64,000 nucleotides of DNA, taken from NCBI RefSeq assembly GCF_900129635.1, contig NZ_FSRB01000004.1, positions 124,001 to 188,000 on the forward strand, read 5' to 3'. Shown here piece after piece: positions 42,095 to 49,420 of the stretch (the stretch's first letter is position 1; each line of letters opens with the position of its first letter). A program made the position numbers and the translations under genes. The notes below the pieces were generated by a model. That model searched no databases. It was not told the origin of the DNA and saw only the letters and a program-made list of their open reading frames with translations. The DNA is from Singulisphaera sp. GP187 (GTDB taxonomy: Bacteria; Planctomycetota; Planctomycetia; Isosphaerales; Isosphaeraceae).

Positions 42095-43561
42095 GTAACC
42101 GTTCACGGCCTTGCGCGATCGTTCCAGGTATGGTAGCGTCTCTTTCATGACGATGCCTCCACCACTCCCTGAGGAACTCTTCGCCTCACAGCCTGTCGCG
42201 GTTCAGACTTACTTGCGCCAACTCGAAGCATTTGCCACGCAACTCGCGGCGCAGGTCGCTCAACTCGAAGCCAAGCTCCAGCAGAATTCGTCCAACTCCT
42301 CCCGCCCTCCCTCCTCCGATGGTCCTCAGCACAAGCGGGGCGTGCCACGTCCGCCCAGCCAGCGGCGACGCGGTGGCCAGACCGGACATTCCAAACATGA
42401 CCGCGTGATCTTGCCTCCCGATCAAGTCGTCGATTACAAACCGTCACACTGCGGGCGTTCTGGCACCTCACTGGCTGGCGACGATCCCGAACCCTCCATC
42501 GATCAGGTGATCGAACTCCCCGAGAAGCTACGGTGGGTCACCCATCATCGCCGCCATACCCTCGACTGCCCTCTCTGCCAGGCCCGAACGACCGCAGCCC
42601 CAGTCCCCGAGGCGGCCAACGGCTTTGGCCCCAGAATCCAAGCGGCCACAGCCTACTTCAGTGGCGTCGGCCGGCTCAGCAAGCGAACCATCGCTTTACT
42701 CTTCGCCGATCTCTACGACATCCCCATGGCCTTGGGCAGCGTCCGCAAGCTCGAAGCCAGGACCAGTCTCGCCTTGCACTCGATCCACGACGAGGCCTTG
42801 AATCACACACAAACGCGCGACGCCAATGTCGATGAGACCGGCTGGAAACAAGGCAAGAAGAAGGCCTGGCTCTGGGCCGCGGTGACCCGCCTGGTGATCG
42901 TTTTCTTGATCCGTAGGCATCGCAATCGGGGAGCATTCGATGAACTGGTCGGATCCGCACCCGGCGTGCTGACGACCGATCGATATTCGGTCTACACTCA
43001 CCTGCCCAGCGAGAAACGCCAAATTTGCTGGGCGCATCTCCGACGCGATTTTCAGGCGATGATCGATCGTCGCGATCCCGGCTCGGGGGTCGGCGAGGAG
43101 TTGTTGCTGCACGCCGATATCCTCGCCCAGGAGTGGGGGAAAGTCCGCGCCGGGACTCGCACCCGGACCTGGTTTCAGCGGGAAATCCTCCCCTGGTTAC
43201 GTGAAGAGGTCCATCTCCTGCTTGAGTCCGGATCGCTATGTGGTGGCTCGAAGACCGCCGGCGTTTGTAATGAACTCCTGTCCCTTGAGGCCAGCCTTTG
43301 GACGTTCGCGTCGAGGCCTGGTGTTGAGCCGACGAATAATGCGGCCGAACGTGCCATCCGTCATGCCGTCTGCTGGCGGAAGACGAGCTATGGCACCGAC
43401 AGTGAACGGGGCAGTCGGTTCGTGGAACGGATCCTAACCGTGGTGGCCAGTTGCCGACCCCAGGGACGCGACGTGTTGGAGTTCCTCACACAAGCCATCA
43501 CGGCCCACCAGAATGGGTCTCAGAAACCATCGATCCTGGGCGATGGGGCGTGAACGCTTAC
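42095..43561 (+). mobile_element. IS66-family insertion sequence
   Basis: About 1,467 bp. The left terminus GTAACCGTTCACGGC and the right terminus, read on the minus strand, GTAAGCGTTCACGCC match at 13 of 15 positions. Only the large transposase is present, without tnpA/tnpB accessory genes, as in ISBst12-like members. The 8 bp outside each end (CAGTTCCC and TGCATTGG) do not match, so no target duplication remains. Confidence 0.75.
42147..43553 (+). CDS. IS66-family transposase
   Basis: A 468-residue transposase from the ATG at 42147 (MTMPPPLPEELF); a TTG 12 codons upstream is in frame. An N-terminal coiled coil (QLEAFATQLAAQVAQLEAKL) precedes NSSNSSRPPSSDGPQHKRG, the IS66 hallmark, then a Cys-poor zinc-finger-like region and the DDE core: ANVDETGWKQGKKKAWLW, VLTTDRYSVYTHL and EPTNNAAERAIRHAV. 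No interruptions. The first zinc-binding positions are partly altered (KPSHCGRSGTS). Confidence 0.93.
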   Translation: MTMPPPLPEELFASQPVAVQTYLRQLEAFATQLAAQVAQLEAKLQQNSSNSSRPPSSDGPQHKRGVPRPPSQRRRGGQTGHSKHDRVILPPDQVVDYKPSHCGRSGTSLAGDDPEPSIDQVIELPEKLRWVTHHRRHTLDCPLCQARTTAAPVPEAANGFGPRIQAATAYFSGVGRLSKRTIALLFADLYDIPMALGSVRKLEARTSLALHSIHDEALNHTQTRDANVDETGWKQGKKKAWLWAAVTRLVIVFLIRRHRNRGAFDELVGSAPGVLTTDRYSVYTHLPSEKRQICWAHLRRDFQAMIDRRDPGSGVGEELLLHADILAQEWGKVRAGTRTRTWFQREILPWLREEVHLLLESGSLCGGSKTAGVCNELLSLEASLWTFASRPGVEPTNNAAERAIRHAVCWRKTSYGTDSERGSRFVERILTVVASCRPQGRDVLEFLTQAITAHQNGSQKPSILGDGA

Positions 43562-43929
43562 TGCATTGGAATTACACCTCCAGCGGAATGTGCCGCCAGC
43601 CGCGACCTCCAGGTTTGTCGCTGAAGTTGAAGTCCCTGTAGTGGACTTAACGGTTGACCCTACGGAACGATTAACCCCTACGAACGGATGGATCGAGCCG
43701 GGGACTCCGGGTGCCAAAGTACTTCCCGTCTGGGGGATAAAATGGGTAGATGACCCGCGAGGGTTCCCCAGGCCAGTTCTTGTCAAAGTCCCAAATGCGC
43801 AGGAGTGGTGAGATGCAGGTCGATCAAGCACGCCTTGGACATTAGGCCAATGACCCTTACTGGTCGGCAGACCTCGTCGCCAGCTTAGAGGATCGCTCTC
43901 CCGGGTTAGGTGCCTGGCCACCGACTCTG
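43562..43929. other. unrecognised stretch with a short open frame
   Basis: Between IS66 and copy B of the long repeat. A frame from about 43566 to 43811 (TTG start at the IS edge) gives 81 residues including VEVPVVDLTVDPTERLTPTN and WGIKWVDDPRGFPRPV. It may be the tail of a gene truncated by IS66, but no family was recognised. Confidence 0.35.
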
Positions 43930-43998
43930 ATCGGCAAGGAGCTGGATCAACTCGGCCCGTGAGGCTTGAGTCGAAGAGAATTGGTTATTTTTGCATGA

Positions 43999-44147
43999 TT
44001 AGGAGTTACGCAGTTGAGCCGCATATAGTGAATGTTTGTCCGTAGTTCACCAGGTTCCAGCCTTCGGACGCGACAACCTAACTTTCCCATGGGCTCCAGA
44101 ATCTCACACACCTATGAACGGTTGTTCGTGAACTGCGTAACTCCTAA
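43999..44147. mobile_element. 149-bp MITE with perfect 17-bp inverted repeats
   Basis: TTAGGAGTTACGCAGTT (43999-44015) and AACTGCGTAACTCCTAA (44131-44147) are exact inverted repeats. A TGA triplet lies immediately outside each end (43996-43998 and 44148-44150), a possible 3-bp target duplication as made by some IS5-group elements. The inside is non-coding. The homologous intergenic DNA in copy A lacks it, showing insertion. Confidence 0.85.
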
Positions 44148-44199
44148 TGATAAGAGAATTGAAAAACATTATGTCAGCCATGCCGAAATAATGGTATTC

Positions 44200-44220
44200 G
44201 TAAGGCGGGCACGGCCCACC
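44200..44220. repeat. REP-like motif, diverged single arm
   Basis: GTAAGGCGGGCACGGCCCACC, the copy-B counterpart of the right arm of pair 1; its left partner arm has been lost or replaced. Confidence 0.55.
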
Positions 44221-44337
44221 ACGGTTTCGGCCCGGAACGAGCGCAGGAGATTGAGCCCCTTTCCTCCGCTCGGTTCAAGCCGTGAGGATTCCGGGTGAGC
44301 GCGTCGCGTTTGGTCCCTCTCCAGACCGTCGAAGCTG

Positions 44338-44407
44338 CTGGACCGTGCCCACCCGACAAGAGATCGGATCAAGATTTCCCGATTTGTAGGGTGGGCACGG
44401 CCCACCA
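44338..44407. repeat. REP-like inverted pair, copy B
   Basis: Same sequence and spacing as pair 2 of copy A (35894-35963), ending at the 3' side of the intact channel gene. Confidence 0.7.
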
Positions 44408-44415
44408 GGTGCGAG

Positions 44416-45588
44416 TCATGACGATCTTAAAACCGGGGGGACCGTTGGCAGGTTCTGGGTGGTGAGGAGAAAGATTCGGCTCAGGAGGATCAACTGGTCA
44501 TCTTCCTTGACGGGACCGGCCTCGTTGCCGATCGGGTTCAGGATCATTTGCTCGCCACGCTGAAGGCCGATCAGAAGACAGCACTTCTTGTCATCACGAT
44601 AACGTAAGAACATGCTCGAGATTTCCACGAAGTCGCGACCGACGAGTTCGCGGGGGACGGGGAACAGGTACATCTCGTTGGCGTCACGGCCAACGGTGAG
44701 GAGTTCTTGATAGACCCGAGTCATTCCATGGTAGATTGCGGTGCGGGCGAGGAGCCGTAGGCCGAGCTCGTCGGAGGAGATGATCTCGTCAGCGCCCGCC
44801 TTGAGGAGGCGGTGACGATTTTCCGGGTTACGGCATTCGACCGCGACGTTGGGCTGATCGGCCCCTTTGCAGATATCGCGGATTGCGATGCAGGTCAGGA
44901 TCGACTTGCCATCGGCGTAATGCCCTTGCCGTTCGTCGACCAGGACGACGACTGAGTGCGCCGTGGCGACCCGGGCGCGGCGGAGGATGATCTCGTTGGT
45001 CGGATCACCCTTGACAATGTAGACATCATTAAACGCGGCGTCATCCTGCTTGTCGGGCAGGTCGATCTGTTCGGTCTCGTCGTGAATGATGACGACCGGA
45101 CGTTTGTCCTGGATGATCTTGCTATGGACCTCGCGGATCCAGGCGAGGCCGCGCGGACCCCAGTTGCAGAGGACGAGGTGATCGTCCATTTCAAAATGCG
45201 ACACGTCGCGTCTCCGCAATTGGTGTTCGACTAAGACGGAAGCCACGGTCCCTGTAAATAAGCCGGCCAGGCCCACACCGGTGCCGAGGAGAACCATCGC
45301 AAAGAACCGCCCCATCGCGGTCTTTGGCGATTGATCGAGGCCGCTGAAGAGCAGGACCCAGACGTTGAAGAACGACTCGGTCCAGGTTTCGAAGTCCGAA
45401 TGATTTCCCTGTTCGGCAAGATGAAGCCCCACGCTTCCCACCACCCAGGCGACACTGATGGCCGCGACGATCCGGAACACCTGGTTCCGGTTCCAGTTGT
45501 GCAGCGCGGTGATCAGGAGCTCTCGGAGCGGACGCGTCGAGGTCACCTCGATCGCGGAGCGGTGGGGCGGAGCATTGTTTTGAGCCAT
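44416..45588 (-). CDS. ion-channel-like protein with TrkA-N nucleotide-binding domain
   Basis: A 390-residue protein. An N-terminal two-helix pore module (FRIVAAISVAWVVGSVGLHL ... FAMVLLGTGVGLAGLFTGTV) surrounds a pore-loop region VWVLLFSGLDQSPKTAMGR. Where potassium channels have TVGYGD, this protein has SGLD, so K+ selectivity is doubtful. A TrkA-N-like Rossmann domain (DHLVLCNWGPRGLAWIREVH, VYIVKGDPTNEIILRRARV) and a TrkA-C-like part follow. The layout is that of CASTOR/POLLUX-type channels. It follows the WD40 gene by 12 bp. A truncated near-identical copy lies at 35972-36616. Confidence 0.8.
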   Translation of the reverse strand: MAQNNAPPHRSAIEVTSTRPLRELLITALHNWNRNQVFRIVAAISVAWVVGSVGLHLAEQGNHSDFETWTESFFNVWVLLFSGLDQSPKTAMGRFFAMVLLGTGVGLAGLFTGTVASVLVEHQLRRRDVSHFEMDDHLVLCNWGPRGLAWIREVHSKIIQDKRPVVIIHDETEQIDLPDKQDDAAFNDVYIVKGDPTNEIILRRARVATAHSVVVLVDERQGHYADGKSILTCIAIRDICKGADQPNVAVECRNPENRHRLLKAGADEIISSDELGLRLLARTAIYHGMTRVYQELLTVGRDANEMYLFPVPRELVGRDFVEISSMFLRYRDDKKCCLLIGLQRGEQMILNPIGNEAGPVKEDDQLILLSRIFLLTTQNLPTVPPVLRSS

Positions 45589-45600
45589 AAAGGTCTGAAC

Positions 45601-48600
45601 TTATCGCGGCTTCGCCGCGGAGGTGACCGGGGACGTTCCGCCGCCGGGGCCGACGATCAAGTCGATCGGCGCCGAGCTGTGCTCAGTCCCCGCCGCTTCG
45701 GCCTTGCCGACTGCGTAGAATGGCCGTTCCGTCGCGCTGGCCCACGGCTCGGCATAAAGCGAAATCGTTCGTTCGGATTGCTTCTCGGTGATCAGGACTC
45801 CGTTGAGCCCGATGTTGAGGACGCGAACGCCCGCGGGCAAGTTGCGGACCTCGATCGGCACTCGTCCTGTGAATTGATCGGCACGTTTAACGGTCAAGCG
45901 GATCGAGATCTCTTGACCGGGCTGGATCACGACCTGCGTCGGTGCGGCCTCGACCGTGAGGTTGGGCTCCGGCGAGACGACGATCCAGCCGCCGGCCGGC
46001 CCCCCCGGGTCGACGACCTGAACCCACTCGCCTGGCTCCGAATTCGAGCCGAGGGCCGGTTTTGCGCGCCCGGTCACCCGCCAGGTGGGCGGCGAGTAGG
46101 CCGGTGCGAAGGGGTCGGCCGAAAGGCCGATGCTCGCGGAGAAAGCGTCGGGTTCGATGCGCGCGGCGGTCGCGGTCAGTCCGGCGGGAAGTCGGTCCAC
46201 CGTCAAGTCGACCGGCCCATCGAATCCATCGAGCCGTGCGATCGTTGCCGTCACGAGCGTCGTGCCACCGCGTGGAACGCTCGGATTCTCGGTGCTGAGC
46301 GCAAGTTGGAACCGAGGCCGCGGCTTGCGAACGACGAGGTGGTAGCCGAACGTCTTTCCACCCAGCCCTCTCACGTCCTCGACGCGGACAACGTAGACGC
46401 CGTCGGCCGGCGGGTCGAACGTCAGGCGGGAATCCTTCAAGGAGTCGGGCCCGCCGTCGTCGTTGCGATAGGTCAAGGTGACCGGGGCCACCCCTCCCGG
46501 GGGAAAGTGGGTGCCCGGCGGATGGATCGAAACCTTGTAGATCGGTTGCAACATCGGGTGATGCTCGGGGGTCGTTCCGAGAAACCCCACGCGCTGGTTG
46601 CGCTCGTTCCAGAACGTGCAATCGTCGTCGGGGTTTCGCGGTAACGACCGGATCCGGGTCAGTTCACGGCCAATCAGCACATAATCGCCGACGGCCAAAT
46701 TCCCCCAGCGGGTCAGGCGGATCCCCGGCTTGCTGGAGTCGTGCTCGCGAAAGGCGACCTCGGTCTGTTCCAAGGGGCGAAGCACCGCCTGCGGCACGGG
46801 CATCCCTTGCTCATCCAAAACCTCGAGGACCGGATCAATCGAGGTCCCAAGCCGGCGGCCAAAGACCTCAAGGATGAGTCGTTCCCCCTTCTTGGCCGTG
46901 AAGCGGAAGTGGTCGACGTCGCCGCCCTGCTCGATCCGCCCCGAGATCCCTCCGGGGACCGCAATCAGCTCGGCGCGATCGGCTCGGTCGTTGTCCGCCG
47001 ACTCGACCCCCTGCCGGCCCTCTGCGACGATGACGGTCCGCCGATTCAGCGGACTCGTTCCGTCGGGGAGCACCACCGCGACCGCGGGCATCGATCCGAG
47101 CTCGGCGACGGCCTCGGTCGTCATCGTAACCGTCGAGAGCCCTTGCAGGTTCGTTCCCTCCACTTGAATCGACGAACGCAGACCGCGCTCGACTCCGAGC
47201 GGGAACAGATCCGTGAGGTAGGGCAGACGGCCGGCCCGGATCCGATAAAAGTGGCCCGGCGTGCCGGCATAGTCGGCGTCGGTCACTTTCAACGTGAAGT
47301 TGCCATCGCGCGGAATTGCGACGTTCAACCAGGGATCGCCCGCGCCATCGGCCGGAGCCGATTCTCCCAGGACTTGTCCCGCGTCGTCCTCGACGGTCAA
47401 AAGGCCCAGGAGCGGCGAACCCAGCGCCTTGGCCTGGATCTCGAAGAGGATTTGATCGCCGGCCTTGGCCTCGAACCGGAACCGATCGACGTCCCCCGGC
47501 TGATCAATCACCCCCGTCAAGGTCGCCGGCAGTGAAACGGATTTCGAACCGAGGGCCTCGTCCTTGGGGTCGAGCTCCGTAATTTCCGGATGCGCAACGA
47601 TGATCAAGGACTGGAACGCAGGGACGCCCAGGGGTGTGATCAGACCCAGGCGGTGGGTCCCCACCCGAGCATCGGCTGCGACGACGAGGTCGACTTCCAG
47701 TCGATTCGGATCCGGCTTCGCCGCTCGAACGATCGTGCCGGTCAAACCAGGCTCGACAAATACGATCGACGTGGCGTTTCCGACCCCGGTTCCGGTTAAG
47801 ACTGCTCTCAGGCTCGTCCCGCGAACCGCACTTCGAGGACTGAGCGGGTTAAGCGTTGCGTTTCGAACCAGTTGGGGTTTGGCCGGCGCGACAGCCGCGG
47901 CGGGCGGGTTCATCGTCACGATCAGTTGGCCGGTCGCCGCCTCATAAACAGAGAGTGAGCCATCGAATCGCCCGACCGCGACCCGGAGCCCGTCGGGGCT
48001 CAACGCGAGGCCTTGGGGCCAGTCCGCCTGCCCGCTCAACGCCTTGCGGGTAGTCAGCGCAGGGAGATCCCAGAGCTTGACGTCGTAGTCCTCGCCGCTG
48101 GAAACCAGGGTCTTGCCATCGGCCGAGACGACCAGCCTGAGGACCGCGGCATCATGGGCGAAGACCGAGTTGACCAGCGATGCATCCTGATCCGAGACCC
48201 GCCAACGGTGGATCGACCGATCGACGCCTCCGGCCAGGACGGTCTCACCCCCCGGCCCAAACGTGACCGTGTAGAGCTCGGCGGTGGCGTCGGAGAGGGT
48301 CTTGAGCCGACGGCCCGAGGTCAGGTCCCAGAGCTTGACCGTCCGATCGGCGCCTGCCGAAGCCAGCATCGTGCCGCTCGGGGCGAAGGCCACGGAATAG
48401 ACGGCGTCGGTGTGGTCCTTGAGTGTGCGAATCTCATTGCCTTCGTCCAAGTCCCAGAGCTTGATCTCGCGGTCGTAGGATGCGGTCGCCAGCACCTTGC
48501 CATCCGGAGCGATCGCCGCGCTCAGAATCGAGTCCTTATGCCCTTGGATCTCATAACGCTTCACCTTGGTGGCGAGGTCCCAGACCGTGAAGCTGCCATG

Positions 48601-49245
48601 GATCCCGGGCCGGCCTCCCGCCGCGACCAGGGTCCGCCCGTCCGGACTGATCCGAACCGTGGTCAGGAGCCCAGGATGTCCTGCAAGCGTCGCCTCGAGG
48701 TTGCCCGCCTCGGCCCCAAATAAAAGGACGCTTCGCCCAGCCGCCGCGGCCAACCACTTGCCGTCGGGGGAGTAGGCGAGCGAAGTCAGCGCCTCGGCAA
48801 CTGGCGCCGTGAGTGCGATGTTCGGGAGCCCGCGGAGCGGGTCGACTAGCGAGGCGATCGGTGTCTCGGTTTCCGAGCCACCGTCAAACTTGGCCCCTTC
48901 CTTGACCCAACGTTCCAGCGTCTTGATTTGGACGTCGCTCAGCGGCGGTTGCTTATACGGCATCCGAGGCGCCGCGCCCGGTCGGATCAGCTCGATCAAC
49001 TGGCTGGACTCGGGATTGCCCGGTTCGAGGATCAACTCGCCGCCCGACTCTCCCCCTTTTTTGAGCAAGGCGAAGGTGGCCATGTTCAGCCCCCCTTCCG
49101 CCTTCTTCGCGTGATGGCATCCCAGGCACGACTTGACCAGGATGGGCGCGACCTGCTCGCGAAAGCTGACCGGTCCGGCCGCCTCGTCGCCACGCGCCGT
49201 GACGGCTTGCAGCACGAGGAGTAACGAGAAGCAGAGTCGGAACAT
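45601..49245 (-). CDS. planctomycete-type cytochrome c / WD40 protein
   Basis: A 1,214-residue protein from the ATG at 49243-49245 with a signal peptide (FRLCFSLLLVLQAVTARG). Order of domains: a planctomycete cytochrome C module with one heme motif CLGCHH and NPESSQLIELIRPGAAPRMP; about seven WD40 repeats (roughly residues 140-440, e.g. ATASYDREIKLWDL and ASAGADRTVKLWDL); and a large C-terminal part with pre-peptidase-like beta domains (DRFRFEAKAGDQILFEIQAK; DHFRFTAKKGERLILEVFGR). It probably acts in the periplasm or at the cell surface. The upstream DUF1549/DUF1553 and DUF1501 genes are the usual companions. Confidence 0.88.
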   Translation of the reverse strand: MFRLCFSLLLVLQAVTARGDEAAGPVSFREQVAPILVKSCLGCHHAKKAEGGLNMATFALLKKGGESGGELILEPGNPESSQLIELIRPGAAPRMPYKQPPLSDVQIKTLERWVKEGAKFDGGSETETPIASLVDPLRGLPNIALTAPVAEALTSLAYSPDGKWLAAAAGRSVLLFGAEAGNLEATLAGHPGLLTTVRISPDGRTLVAAGGRPGIHGSFTVWDLATKVKRYEIQGHKDSILSAAIAPDGKVLATASYDREIKLWDLDEGNEIRTLKDHTDAVYSVAFAPSGTMLASAGADRTVKLWDLTSGRRLKTLSDATAELYTVTFGPGGETVLAGGVDRSIHRWRVSDQDASLVNSVFAHDAAVLRLVVSADGKTLVSSGEDYDVKLWDLPALTTRKALSGQADWPQGLALSPDGLRVAVGRFDGSLSVYEAATGQLIVTMNPPAAAVAPAKPQLVRNATLNPLSPRSAVRGTSLRAVLTGTGVGNATSIVFVEPGLTGTIVRAAKPDPNRLEVDLVVAADARVGTHRLGLITPLGVPAFQSLIIVAHPEITELDPKDEALGSKSVSLPATLTGVIDQPGDVDRFRFEAKAGDQILFEIQAKALGSPLLGLLTVEDDAGQVLGESAPADGAGDPWLNVAIPRDGNFTLKVTDADYAGTPGHFYRIRAGRLPYLTDLFPLGVERGLRSSIQVEGTNLQGLSTVTMTTEAVAELGSMPAVAVVLPDGTSPLNRRTVIVAEGRQGVESADNDRADRAELIAVPGGISGRIEQGGDVDHFRFTAKKGERLILEVFGRRLGTSIDPVLEVLDEQGMPVPQAVLRPLEQTEVAFREHDSSKPGIRLTRWGNLAVGDYVLIGRELTRIRSLPRNPDDDCTFWNERNQRVGFLGTTPEHHPMLQPIYKVSIHPPGTHFPPGGVAPVTLTYRNDDGGPDSLKDSRLTFDPPADGVYVVRVEDVRGLGGKTFGYHLVVRKPRPRFQLALSTENPSVPRGGTTLVTATIARLDGFDGPVDLTVDRLPAGLTATAARIEPDAFSASIGLSADPFAPAYSPPTWRVTGRAKPALGSNSEPGEWVQVVDPGGPAGGWIVVSPEPNLTVEAAPTQVVIQPGQEISIRLTVKRADQFTGRVPIEVRNLPAGVRVLNIGLNGVLITEKQSERTISLYAEPWASATERPFYAVGKAEAAGTEHSSAPIDLIVGPGGGTSPVTSAAKPR

Positions 49246-49375
49246 GGTCGCCTCGGGGGTGGTCGATCGATCGGCGCTTGTCTCAGGCGGTAGGGATATC
49301 ATCTTGTTTTGCAGGGTTGGTACGGACAAGCCGTTCGGCGGGAGTCGGCAAATCGACCGGCTTGAGTCGAATCCT

Positions 49376-49393
49376 GGTGGGCCGTGCCCACCC
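49376..49393. repeat. REP-like motif between cluster genes
   Basis: GGTGGGCCGTGCCCACCC, preceded by GGCTTGAGTCGAA as in the copies near 35670 and 43960. It shows that the repeat family extends beyond the duplicated segment and spans about 35 bp. Confidence 0.6.
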
Positions 49394-49420
49394 TCCAAAA
49401 CAAGGATTCATGCCATTGAG

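Larger units (their letters stand above)
43930..45060. repeat. long direct repeat, copy B
   Basis: Begins with the last 11 codons and stop of the M3 peptidase gene (ATCGGCAAGGAGCTGGATCA), followed by the intergenic palindromes and the channel-gene 3' part; the match to copy A (35638-36616) ends at 45060. It contains a 149-bp MITE absent from copy A. Confidence 0.9.

Noticed and set aside
45331..46644. 437-codon plus-strand open frame
   Set aside because: Antisense to the channel and WD40-cytochrome genes; no recognisable domain.
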